DNA of 64,000 nt from assembly GCA_903840165.1 (NCBI GenBank), contig CAIMEY010000110.1, positions 171,736 through 235,735 on the forward strand, in the 5' to 3' direction. Of the stretch, positions 37,440-45,519 are shown piece after piece. Numbering within the stretch: the first letter of the stretch is position 1; each line of letters opens with the position of its first letter. Under the pieces are notes generated by a model. The model was not told the origin of the DNA. It ran no database searches and saw nothing but the letters and a program-made list of their open reading frames with translations. The position numbers were made by a program, and so were the translations under genes. Source of the stretch: an uncultured Myxococcales bacterium. GTDB lineage: Bacteria; Myxococcota_A; UBA9042.

Positions 37440-38285
37440 ATGCGGCGTCGACAAGCAGGATTGCTGCAAGGCATTACAGATACTCATGTTCATCTATTTC
37501 CGCCGGCGATCTACCAGGCGCTTTGGCGGTGGTTTGACGCGCACGCATGGCACATCGCCTTTCGTGGTGACGCTGAGGCGACCCTGGCGCACCTCAGCGC
37601 CTCTGGGACTCAACGCGTGATGGGGCTGGTCTATGCCCATCGACCCGGTATTGCGCAATTGCTCAATCCTTTCATGGCTGAACTAGTGCGCGCTCATCCG
37701 CAGGTGGTCGGCCTTGGGACGGTCCTGCCCGGCGAGCCGAATGCCGCGGACATCGTCAAGGAAGCGATTGATGTTCACAAGTTGCGGGGGATCAAGCTGC
37801 ACTGCCATGTGCAAAAGGTGGCGATCGACTCGCCGCAGGTGCTTGAAGTACTTGAGATTTGTCAGCAGCGCCAAGTGCCGGCCATCGTCCATGCCGGCAG
37901 GGAGCCTGCGTCGCGGGCGTATGGCGTCCAGACCCACGAAATTTGCGGTGTCGATCGGACGCGGCGCGTGCTGCAGCGGTTGCCCGGGCTCCGTCTGCTG
38001 ATTCCGCATCTTGGGGCCGACGAATTCTCAGACTATTTCAGGCTGTTGGCTGACCACGAACACCTGTACCTGGATACCGCCATGGCCTGCGCCGACTACT
38101 TTGCGTACCGGCCCGAAATGGCCCAGGTTGAGCACTGGGCAGGGCGCATTGTCTATGGCACTGATTTTCCGATTATTCCCTATGAGGTGGACCGCGAACT
38201 GCGAGTCCTGGCTCGGCGAATTGTCGCCGACGACGCCCTGCAACAGTTGCTCCGCGGCACCGCGCAAACCCTCTGGCCGTCCTAA
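37440..38285 (+). CDS. Amidohydrolase-family metal-dependent hydrolase
   Basis: From the ATG at 37440 (preceded by CGGGAA) the 281-aa protein starts close to the metal motif ITDTHVHLFPP (HxH). It has GIKLHCHVQK, PAIVHAGRE, LLIPHLGADE and GTDFPIIPYE, the usual metal and catalytic positions of the amidohydrolase_2 (ACMSD-like) fold. Substrates range from decarboxylated aromatic acids to lactones and cannot be predicted. The frame stays open up to 37152, but that 96-codon stretch is Arg/Pro-rich and unlike the family, so the 291 bp upstream are treated as intergenic. It converges with the giant MopE-repeat gene (10-bp gap). Confidence 0.82.
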   Translation: MRRRQAGLLQGITDTHVHLFPPAIYQALWRWFDAHAWHIAFRGDAEATLAHLSASGTQRVMGLVYAHRPGIAQLLNPFMAELVRAHPQVVGLGTVLPGEPNAADIVKEAIDVHKLRGIKLHCHVQKVAIDSPQVLEVLEICQQRQVPAIVHAGREPASRAYGVQTHEICGVDRTRRVLQRLPGLRLLIPHLGADEFSDYFRLLADHEHLYLDTAMACADYFAYRPEMAQVEHWAGRIVYGTDFPIIPYEVDRELRVLARRIVADDALQQLLRGTAQTLWPS

Positions 38286-38295
38286 CTGCCTAAAG

Positions 38296-41200
38296 TTACA
38301 GGCCGTTGGAGACCTGCAGCGTGTAGTTGGCGCAAAGGCCGCTGCCGTTGGGGCGGTAGACGCGAACGTAGAAATCCGCAGTATTATCAGCGCAGATGTT
38401 CATGCCTGGAGCGCCAGGGGCTCCCGTGCATTTGCACTCGCCGGCCGATTCGGGGCTGGGGGACTTGACCACGTCGCCCGTTGGCTGATTGGCGCCCAGC
38501 CCGGGCCCTGAGGGTGCGCCTGAGAAACTCACAGTCCATCCAGTGTCTTGCTGGTTGCTGCACAAGTTGTCGGCCCCGGCACAGCCGCCGCGGTACAGGT
38601 CCAAGGCGTAGGCCCCGTCCGGGTTGCCGATGAGGGTCACCTTGACCTTGAAGTTGTCGCAGGCGCCACCGGTGTCAGGCGTGTCGATCGCCTTGAAATG
38701 ATACCAGTCTCCCGCCTCTCCAGGCACGATATTGCCCTGCTTGGTTGCGGACGACCCGGTGTCCGACAGGCTGCCGATGTCTACCGCTGCGTTACAGGCC
38801 CCGCCGCCAATGCCGAAGTTGGCGTCCGCTTGGCACTCGCAGCCGTTGCCATACTGACCGTCGATGTCAAACCACTTGGAATTACACTGGGTCTCGCATT
38901 TGCCCACTGTGCAGATCGGGGCGCCATTGGCCACGGACGGACACAAGGCACTGTTGGCACCCTCGTCCACCTGGCTGTTGCAGTTATCATCCAAACCATT
39001 ACAGATTTCGCCGGCATTGGGATGGATATTGCCATTGGCGTCGTTGCAGTCGCCCGCTTGGAGTGTCTTATAAGTAGCGTTGGGGCCACAGAGTTTGGTC
39101 CCGGCACCCGCGCCATAGCCGTCACTGTCGGCATCAGCGTAGTACAGTTGGGCATCAGGAGAGTCCGTGTCGGTGATCCCATTGCAATTGTTGTCAAATC
39201 CATCGCAAACCTCCTTGGCACCCGGGTACACGCTTGGGTTGCTGTCCAAGCAGTCCCCCGGCTGCGTCGCGGAGAACGGCGGTATGGCCTTGCACGCGCA
39301 CTGAGATTTGGCGTTTTGGCCCCAGGAATCGGCGTCGTCATCCTCAAAATACACTGTACAACCAAGGGCATTGAGGTCATCTACGACACCGTTGCAGTCA
39401 TCGTCAACGCCGTTGCAGGTCTCCGCGGCCCCCGGGTGAATCGCAGGTGCCGCGTCGTTGCAATCACCTGAAACTGTAGTTGAATACTGAAGATTGGCCT
39501 TGCACAAGCATTGGGGCGGCAGTTGCGCTGCCCCATAGCCGTCCCCATCGCCGTCTTGGAAATAGTTCAAACAGCCGAGGGCGCCGATGTTGTCCGTGAC
39601 GCCATCGCAATCATTATCAACACTATCACAGACTTCCTGGGCCTTTGGCTTGATCGCTGGGTTGGCATCATTGCAATCGCCCACCAACTTGGCCGAGTAG
39701 GGCGGTGTAGCGCCGCATAAACACTTGGCATTGTTCTCCACGCCCACGCCGTCTCCGTCGCCGTCGTAAAAGAAGATGCTGCAACCGATGGCGTTTTCTT
39801 CGTCGACCAAACCATTGCAGTTGTCATCCACGCCGTTGCAGAACTCCTGAGATTTCGGGCTGATCTTTGGATTTGCGTCATTGCAGTCATCGCCATTGCT
39901 CACGGTCGCTGGAGCCTGCATCTTACAAGTGCAGGCCATGGTCGCCGGATCGCCATAGCCATCGCCATCGGCATCAACGTAAAATTTCTTGCAATCCGGG
40001 GTATTGGCTTCATCCGTTGCGCCATTGCAGTTGTTGTCTAGGCCGTCGCAGACCTCCATCGCATCGGGATTGACCGATGCCTGCGTGTCATCGCAGTCGC
40101 CGCCTTTGCTGGCCTGGAATAAGTCGTGCGCAGCGCAAGCACATGTTTTTTGGCTTGAATTTCCCCACTTGTCCCCGTCTTGGTCGACGTAGTACCACGT
40201 GCAGCCCAAGGCCTTGTCTTCGTCGGTTTGGCCGTCGCAGTTGTCGTCGATGCCATTGCACGATTCGGTCATCGCCGGATTCATTTTCGGCTCGCTGTCG
40301 TTGCAATCCCCATTCTTTTTAGCCGTATACGTCGCGTCGGGCGCGCACAGGCAAGCCCCTGGGTCGGCCCCATAGCCGTCCCCGTCGGCGTCGACGTAGA
40401 ACATCAGGCAGCCCTGACTGCCGGCTTCATCCTGTCCATTGAGGCAGTTGTCGTCCTTGCCATTGCCGCAGACTTCCACCGCGCCTGGGTGAACAGACGC
40501 GTCCGAATCGTCACAATCTCCTGAGGTTACAGCGCTAAAAAGGCCAATAGCTCCACAGGCACATTGACTCTCCGCCGTGCCGTAGCCGTCCTTGTCGCCG
40601 TCAAAGAAATAGGCTGTACAATTGGTGGCATCCAGGCCATCGTCGGTTTTGCCGTTGCAGTCGTCGTCCAGGCCATTGCCGCAGACTTCGCTGGCGCCGG
40701 GATGGACGTTGGCATTGCCGTCATTGCAGTCGCCGACGCCCTTGCTGCAGACCTTTGGCGTTCCAACCACTTGCATTGCGGTACTACAGTATCCGTCTTG
40801 GTCGGCGTCGCAGCCTTCGTCCGTCTGGCCGTCACAGTCATCATCGATATCATTGCAGATTTCGCTGGCGCCGGGATTGGTCGCTGCCATCGCATCATCG
40901 CAGTCCGTCGCTGAAGCGGCCGTAAAGGGCGCTACAGCCTTGCATAAACACTGTGATTCTCCGCCATTGGCTGGGAGGGCACCAAAGCCGTCGGCGTCGG
41001 CATCCTTCCACAAGGTCTGGCAGCCAGCAGCGTTCGCCTCGTCTGTCAAGCCATTGCAATTGTTGTCAATACTGTCGCCACACGTCTCGGCCGCAGGCGT
41101 CGCGGCGTTGCAGGCGCTCAGGCCATTGGCACCGCAACTACGCTGTCCCACGCAGGTTCCGTTGGCGTTGGTCACGCTGCAGAGCGTCGCGGCGCTTTGG

Positions 41201-41907
41201 GCAGTTGCAGACTTACTGCACGTGCAGGTTCCCGCGTTGAGCACGCACTGTTTGCTCTGGCCCTGCAGGCCCTTGGCGAGCTTGCAGCCCATGCCCGTGG
41301 GGCAGTCGCCGTCCCCGCTGCAAACGCCGCCGCAGAATCGTCCATCGGTGCCATAGTCCAGGCACAATGCGTCGTTGCCCGCGGTCGTGCACTCGCCATC
41401 GGTCTGGCAGGGGCGGCAGGCGGTCGGCGCGCTGGGAATGCAAGCAAAAACGATGTCGCCCGAGCCGTATTGCGCGCAGTGAAAGCCCGTCGGGCAGCAA
41501 TCCGTGCATTGAGCCGTGCAGATTTTGCCGCCATCGATGGCGATGCACAAATTGGAGGCGCACTCGCCATTGGCCTGGCAGGACGCTCCCGGTTGTCCGG
41601 GGGCTGGTATGGCCTCGAATTCGCAAGATGTTTGGGTGACTTCAGCGGCTGCATCGACCTTAACGTCAACATCCGTGGGCGATGCCTGATCGCCGCCACC
41701 GAAGTTGACGTCAAGGAGGTTGTCAGCGTCGGAGAAAACGCCAGAATTCGGTGTTGGTGCAGGACTTTGGCTGCAGGCTGCGAGTTCGAGGACGGCGATC
41801 AAGGCCGCGGTGGCTGCCCAAGTAGACCGCCAAACGCGCCTCTGGCCAGGGCAGTTGGCAGAAGCAGTGTCGGTCCAACACTGAATCAATCTAGGATCTT
41901 CGCTCAT
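38296..41907 (-). CDS. Giant lipoprotein with 11 MopE-type metal-binding repeats
   Basis: The ATG at 41907 (GAGG upstream) gives 1203 aa. A signal peptide ends with lipobox LELAACSQ, then comes an Asp/Val-rich linker and Cys-rich modules (~95-265). Eleven tandem units of ~60-75 residues follow (~290-1010). Each has a Cys motif like EVCNGxDDDCNGxxDE, then FYVDADGDGYG-type Asp-rich loops, CxC, and GDCNDxxxxxxPGA. These are the putative metal-binding MopE motifs; several Asp loops look calcium-binding. The C-terminus (~1030-1203) is a PPC-like beta-sandwich (AGDWYHFKA, YALDLYRGG). Exported, surface-attached and probably rigidified by calcium and disulfides. Function unknown. Confidence 0.88.
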   Translation of the reverse strand: MSEDPRLIQCWTDTASANCPGQRRVWRSTWAATAALIAVLELAACSQSPAPTPNSGVFSDADNLLDVNFGGGDQASPTDVDVKVDAAAEVTQTSCEFEAIPAPGQPGASCQANGECASNLCIAIDGGKICTAQCTDCCPTGFHCAQYGSGDIVFACIPSAPTACRPCQTDGECTTAGNDALCLDYGTDGRFCGGVCSGDGDCPTGMGCKLAKGLQGQSKQCVLNAGTCTCSKSATAQSAATLCSVTNANGTCVGQRSCGANGLSACNAATPAAETCGDSIDNNCNGLTDEANAAGCQTLWKDADADGFGALPANGGESQCLCKAVAPFTAASATDCDDAMAATNPGASEICNDIDDDCDGQTDEGCDADQDGYCSTAMQVVGTPKVCSKGVGDCNDGNANVHPGASEVCGNGLDDDCNGKTDDGLDATNCTAYFFDGDKDGYGTAESQCACGAIGLFSAVTSGDCDDSDASVHPGAVEVCGNGKDDNCLNGQDEAGSQGCLMFYVDADGDGYGADPGACLCAPDATYTAKKNGDCNDSEPKMNPAMTESCNGIDDNCDGQTDEDKALGCTWYYVDQDGDKWGNSSQKTCACAAHDLFQASKGGDCDDTQASVNPDAMEVCDGLDNNCNGATDEANTPDCKKFYVDADGDGYGDPATMACTCKMQAPATVSNGDDCNDANPKISPKSQEFCNGVDDNCNGLVDEENAIGCSIFFYDGDGDGVGVENNAKCLCGATPPYSAKLVGDCNDANPAIKPKAQEVCDSVDNDCDGVTDNIGALGCLNYFQDGDGDGYGAAQLPPQCLCKANLQYSTTVSGDCNDAAPAIHPGAAETCNGVDDDCNGVVDDLNALGCTVYFEDDDADSWGQNAKSQCACKAIPPFSATQPGDCLDSNPSVYPGAKEVCDGFDNNCNGITDTDSPDAQLYYADADSDGYGAGAGTKLCGPNATYKTLQAGDCNDANGNIHPNAGEICNGLDDNCNSQVDEGANSALCPSVANGAPICTVGKCETQCNSKWFDIDGQYGNGCECQADANFGIGGGACNAAVDIGSLSDTGSSATKQGNIVPGEAGDWYHFKAIDTPDTGGACDNFKVKVTLIGNPDGAYALDLYRGGCAGADNLCSNQQDTGWTVSFSGAPSGPGLGANQPTGDVVKSPSPESAGECKCTGAPGAPGMNICADNTADFYVRVYRPNGSGLCANYTLQVSNGL

Positions 41908-42188
41908 CGTTCGTTCCGCCTCAGCGCCACGATGCGCCCACCCCGATTCACGATAGCAGAAGCGCGGCGCAAGCAAAAACGCCGACTCAACAGTGGCAGA
42001 CCTTTGCACTGCGGCATTGCCTGACGTCCCACGCCCCACCGCCACGCGTGCATGCAAGGGCGTTCTGTCACCGACAATTGTTTGATTTTAAGGGGGATTC
42101 GCAGACCTGCTCGTCGCCAAGCGCGCGCCTCATCGGCAGATCGTTGTCCTAAGCCGTGGGTCGGAAAATCCGGCGGAACTACTAGGGC

Positions 42189-43661
42189 TTAGAGACTCTG
42201 GACCAACGAAGTCAACAGTCCGACGCCGTAGCCTGTCCCGCGGTTGTCCAGGAAGGCCGGACCGGCGAGGTCGACGTGCGCCCACTTGCAGCCCGTGTCC
42301 TCGATGTGCAGGTAGACCCACAGGCCTGAGGCGCTCGACGAGGCGTTGTTGCGGTCGGCAACGCTATTACGCATATCCGCGACCGTGCTCTTGAATTCCG
42401 AGATATGCAGTTCCGGGCTGAACAGCAAAGGCATGCAGTGGTCGCCGCTAGCTAAGCCAGCTGCCACAGTCTTGAGTTCCAACCCTTCGTCATTGCTAAC
42501 GATACCCGCGTGCCACTTGCCCGTAGCGATGAGCTGCGAGCCGGTCAAAGTCGCCGCGTCGATCAGCGTGCTCGGCTTGTAAGTGCGCGCAACGTAAGAG
42601 GCGGCATCGGCCAGCGCAATTCGCCCTTCAGCGTCGGTGTTGTTGACTTCCATGGTCTTGCCGCTGTGCATTTCAATGACGTCATCTGGCCGGTAACTGT
42701 CTGGGCCAATGGCGTTTTCTGCAATGGCCAAGCCGGCAATGATGCGCCGCGAAATGCCACTGCTGGCCAGTGTCACAAAAGCGCCTAGGACCGCCGCGGC
42801 ACCGCCCATGTCGCACTTCATCGTCAGCATGCGGTCGCCGACGATCTTCAGCGACAAGCCACCGGTATCATAGACCAATCCTTTGCCGATGAGCGCGATT
42901 GGTTCACCCTGAGCGTCCGCCGGGGCATAATCCAGAATCACCAAACGCGGAGCGGTGATGGCCGTGCGACCCACGGCGTGCAGACCGCGCAGGCCTTCAG
43001 TCAAAAGCGCATCGCCGACGATCGACCGCACGCTCACATTGGCCAAACCCTGCACAGCAGCTCGGCTTTCTTGCTCGAACACTTCGGTCGTCAGTTCCAT
43101 CGTCGGCATGTCGACCAGGCGCTGAGCCAACTGGAGCGCTTGGCCCGCCCGCTGCAACCCGGCGAGATCGTGGTTGAACAGGCCATCGCGCGTCCTCAGC
43201 GCAACCTGAACCTGGCCCAGGCCCGCTTTGTTGCCCGTCTTGCGCGAATACAGGGGGTAACTCCGCACAACGCCAAGCCAAGCGCCCATGGCGTGATCGG
43301 GCGAGGCCAAGGCAACCAGCACGGCTACCTTGTTGCCATCGGTCCGCGCTGTACTGCGCAGATGCTGAAAGATTTCATAGCTCCGCGTGTCCGAAAGGTG
43401 CCGCGACACATGGTCGTGCAAGGCGATCAAGGTCAGCGTGCGCGGCAGCCCAGCCAAGGCGGGCAGGAGCGTCGAGGCCACCGCACCGCCTCCACCAGGG
43501 CGCACGTCCGTCGCCAAACGGATAGCAGTATCGCGCACTTCCTGCGGCAACCCTGCCAGAACCCAGCCATCGCTTAGGTCAGACTTGCGGCCAATGACCA
43601 CCAAGGTCGCAGCATCGCCAAGCAATTGGGGAATTTCAGCAGCAATTTCCAGCATGGACAT
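42189..43661 (-). CDS. M17 leucyl aminopeptidase-like protein (NPEPL1-like)
   Basis: The 490-aa enzyme has the family signature NNTDAEGRIALADA, preceded by GKGLVYDTGGLSLK and MKCDMGGAAAVLGAF, which carry the two-metal ligands and catalytic Lys. It removes N-terminal residues from peptides in the cytosol as a hexamer. The sequence details (PRLVILDYAPADAQG, GLVYDTGG, SVADMRNSVADRNNASSS) are closer in memory to the NPEPL1 branch than to E. coli PepA. AGGAG precedes the ATG at 43661. It is downstream of a tRNA-Ala gene and separated from it by a terminator. Confidence 0.93.
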   Translation of the reverse strand: MSMLEIAAEIPQLLGDAATLVVIGRKSDLSDGWVLAGLPQEVRDTAIRLATDVRPGGGGAVASTLLPALAGLPRTLTLIALHDHVSRHLSDTRSYEIFQHLRSTARTDGNKVAVLVALASPDHAMGAWLGVVRSYPLYSRKTGNKAGLGQVQVALRTRDGLFNHDLAGLQRAGQALQLAQRLVDMPTMELTTEVFEQESRAAVQGLANVSVRSIVGDALLTEGLRGLHAVGRTAITAPRLVILDYAPADAQGEPIALIGKGLVYDTGGLSLKIVGDRMLTMKCDMGGAAAVLGAFVTLASSGISRRIIAGLAIAENAIGPDSYRPDDVIEMHSGKTMEVNNTDAEGRIALADAASYVARTYKPSTLIDAATLTGSQLIATGKWHAGIVSNDEGLELKTVAAGLASGDHCMPLLFSPELHISEFKSTVADMRNSVADRNNASSSASGLWVYLHIEDTGCKWAHVDLAGPAFLDNRGTGYGVGLLTSLVQSL

Positions 43662-43828
43662 GGGGTTCTCCTGATCAGACGAGCGAAAGGACGTGTCCGA
43701 ACGCTGGCGTTGTCGATTTCTCTGTGACGCCTAGGGCCTGCACAACTGAGCCTGCGCAAAGCGGATATGCGGTTCACAGTCGGGGCGGGAAGGGGCCGAA
43801 GCGCTCCTTGCGGAGATCGATCGGCAAA

Positions 43829-43868
43829 AACCGAAAAGGCCACTCGCGCGAAACGAATGGCCTTTTTT
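43829..43868 (-). terminator. Intrinsic terminator after tRNA-Ala
   Basis: On the minus strand, AAAAGGCCA and TGGCCTTTT form a 9-bp stem with a ~15-nt loop, followed by CGGTTTTTG. It starts a few bases after the tRNA-Ala 3' end and separates it from the aminopeptidase gene. The A/T flanks on both sides could let it work in both directions. Confidence 0.8.
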
Positions 43869-43873
43869 GGCGG

Positions 43874-43946
43874 TGGACCTGAGGGGGATCGAACCCCTGA
43901 CCTCTGCATTGCGAACGCAGCGCTCTCCCAGCTGAGCTACAGGCCC
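43874..43946 (-). tRNA. tRNA-Ala (CGC)
   Basis: The minus strand folds as a standard tRNA. The acceptor stem GGGCCTG pairs with CAGGTCC, the D arm is AGCTCAGCTGGGAGAGC, and the anticodon loop TTCGCAA gives anticodon CGC (reads GCG, alanine). The T arm GGGGTTCGATCCCC is perfect. The genome has CCG rather than CCA after the discriminator A, so CCA must be added after transcription. Followed by a terminator at 43829-43868. Confidence 0.95.
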
Positions 43947-44124
43947 GTTTCGGCACACTTTCTCTGGCTCCTCTCTGCCGCAAGGTCAACGCGTGACGTT
44001 GCCCAGCTTCAGTGCGATTCGCACCGGTTGACTGGCACCTGCTAGGACCGGCGACCGGCACCTGCCAAGCAGAAGCGCGGAAATCAGCGAGTTGCAGATC
44101 CAACATGAGAAAATGCGTAACCGG

Positions 44125-44197
44125 TGCCCAGGGTCGGAATTGAACCAACGACACGTGGATTTTCAGTCCACTGCTCTACCGACTGAGCTACCTGGGC
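44125..44197 (-). tRNA. tRNA-Phe (GAA)
   Basis: The minus strand shows acceptor stem GCCCAGG/CCTGGGC, D arm AGCTCAGTCGGTAGAGC and anticodon stem GTGGA/TCCAC with loop CTGAAAA, hence anticodon GAA (phenylalanine). The T arm is GTTGGTTCAATTCCGAC. As in the neighbouring tRNA-Ala, no CCA is encoded (CCG follows). It lies ~180 bp upstream of tRNA-Ala in the same direction; the gap holds a degenerate 24-bp duplication and no gene. Confidence 0.95.
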
Positions 44198-44528
44198 GAA
44201 TCAACTGCGTATTCCTTGGCAATCGCCGGAATTCACCGTTGCTGCTGTCTGACCTAGGGTGGGCGACTGAGCCCTTGCCCAGCGCCAAATCCACCTTCGT
44301 TTCAGAACCGGTTTGCTAGAACACCATGGCCGCGCGGGCCGGAGTCAAGCGGGCACGGAGTGTGAGGCATTGACGATGGCCTGTCAAGCCTTTGCCGTCG
44401 CCGAATCGTCAAACGACGCAGCGGCAAAAACAGCAACGGGGAACCTGCGCTGGGCAGATCCCCCGTTGCCATGACTCATGTCTTGGCCGGAGCCAAGGGC
44501 AAATCAGGCGAAAGCAGCCTAATTGGGC
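44198..44528. other. Intergenic region upstream of tRNA-Phe
   Basis: This 331-bp stretch separates the small lipoprotein gene from tRNA-Phe. It contains the terminator at 44424-44470. The rest should hold the tRNA promoter, for which I see no convincing hexamer pair. Confidence 0.5.
44424..44470 (-). terminator. Strong intrinsic terminator of small lipoprotein gene
   Basis: Read on the minus strand, GCAACGGGG pairs with CCCCGTTGC (9 bp, extended by one near-match) around a ~19-nt loop and is followed by TGTTTTTG. It lies ~60 bp after the stop of the lipoprotein gene at 44529-45164 and has the form of an efficient rho-independent terminator. Confidence 0.85.
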
Positions 44529-45164
44529 TTACTTGGCCGGACCGCAGTGGGTCGCACCGTACGGATCGCAGGTGCCCGCATTGCAAGCGCCGCTCAGCGG
44601 GTCGCAGTTGGTGGCAATGCAGTCGCCGCAGGCCTTGCTGCTGGCGTCGACGGCGCAATCGGTCAGGCACTTGTTGACGCCGCACCAACCGGTCAGACCA
44701 AAGCAGTCCGAGCAGCTGTTGGTGATCTTGTCGCTGGTGCTGTACAGACCCTCAAAGCAATCGGAAATGCACTTGATCTTGTCATTGTCGGTGGCCTTGG
44801 TCAGGCAGCCCTTCTTCAAGGTGCAGGTCTGCAGATCGGTAGCGATCTTGCCCTTCTTGGTGGCGTCGGCCAGCGACGTGAGGAAGGCTTTGTCATCGGT
44901 GCCGGTGCAGCCGACCGGACCTGTGGTCACCGTGGTGTCGGTGCCCATGTTCATGTCCATGGTCGAGGTATCGGCAACGACCGTGGTGTCGCTACCGGTC
45001 TTGGTCGCGTCCGTGGCGGCGTCGGTACCGGAGGTTGTGTCGGCTGCAACGTCGGTCACCGCGGTGGTGTCGGTGGTGGCGGCGGGGGTCGTGGTGCTAG
45101 AGCCACAAGCGGCGGCCGAAAGGACCACCGCCACGAGCGCGAGCATACCCTTAAATGTATTCAT
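44529..45164 (-). CDS. Small Cys-rich lipoprotein with Thr/Asp-rich linker
   Basis: The 211-aa product has a signal peptide with lipobox SAAACGS and a ~65-residue linker of Thr, Asp, Ala and Val, almost free of other residues. A C-terminal domain of ~125 residues follows with about 17 Cys, in patterns such as CISDCFEGL, CSDCFGLTGWCGVNKC and CGDCIATNCDPL. It is exported and disulfide-stabilised by inference. The gene has its own sigma70-type promoter (45277-45304), a 5' hairpin (45180-45198), an AGGAG ribosome site and a strong terminator, suggesting a monocistronic, well-expressed protein. The Cys pattern is related to that of the lipoprotein at 21261-22448. Function unknown. Confidence 0.85.
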   Translation of the reverse strand: MNTFKGMLALVAVVLSAAACGSSTTTPAATTDTTAVTDVAADTTSGTDAATDATKTGSDTTVVADTSTMDMNMGTDTTVTTGPVGCTGTDDKAFLTSLADATKKGKIATDLQTCTLKKGCLTKATDNDKIKCISDCFEGLYSTSDKITNSCSDCFGLTGWCGVNKCLTDCAVDASSKACGDCIATNCDPLSGACNAGTCDPYGATHCGPAK

Positions 45165-45179
45165 GTTTCTACTCCTCGC

Positions 45180-45198
45180 GCCCAGGGGGGCCCTGGGC
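45180..45198 (-). promoter_or_regulatory. GC-rich hairpin abutting the ribosome site
   Basis: GCCCAGGG and CCCTGGGC form a perfect 8-bp stem with a 3-nt loop. On the transcript it ends a few nucleotides before the AGGAG ribosome site of the lipoprotein gene. It may protect the mRNA 5' region or tune translation; there is no U-run, so it is not a terminator. Confidence 0.6.
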
Positions 45199-45276
45199 AG
45201 GCAATACCGCGGACCCCGTCATGGGCGGCCGCGTAACTCTCGATAATCGCAGAAATCCTTCTGGATCTTCGGGCGA

Positions 45277-45304
45277 ATGATACGCGCAGTTAGCAGCTTG
45301 TCAA
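45277..45304 (-). promoter_or_regulatory. Sigma70-type promoter of small lipoprotein gene
   Basis: On the minus strand TTGACA (45299-45304) and TATCAT (45277-45282) are separated by 16 bp. The -35 box is a perfect match and the -10 box has one mismatch. Transcription would start near 45270, giving a leader of ~105 nt. Confidence 0.7.
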
Positions 45305-45519
45305 GGAATAGTTTGCAAATCCGCGATGTGAAGAGATTTGGCTCCGAATGCAAAGCCTCGAAAAAAGCGGCATACGCACCACGGGGAGCCATTGCCCAGT
45401 CGCTGTTGGCGGCGCAGCAGCGATCGGAACGAGAACGCCCTTGTCAGGCCTTACCGCGCAGAACGAGCAAGGAAAACGTAGCGCGCGCGGCATGGTGAAT
45501 GGTTTCGTGGTCCGCTTGA

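Larger units (their letters stand above)
45165..45519. other. 355-bp intergenic region with promoter and 5' UTR of small lipoprotein
   Basis: The region holds a sigma70-type promoter, a ~105-nt untranslated leader with a GC-rich hairpin, and the sequence GATTTCTGCGA on the minus strand (around 45247-45257), which also occurs in the motif at 52181-52219. No gene is evident. Confidence 0.6.

Noticed and set aside
38900..41050. Regularly spaced repeats suggesting a CRISPR array
   Set aside because: Period is ~200 bp, the units are diverged DNA and the repetition is at protein level (MopE motifs).
40622..41356. 244-codon plus-strand frame inside the MopE-repeat gene
   Set aside because: Ser/Pro/Leu-rich product is a reverse translation of the Cys/Asp repeats on the other strand.
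44023..44070. Degenerate 24-bp duplication between the two tRNA genes
   Set aside because: Only two diverged copies, no structure or gene association; treated as background.
43874..44197. tRNA pair as an integration site for a mobile element
   Set aside because: No integrase, no direct repeat of a tRNA 3' end and no foreign-looking genes next to it.
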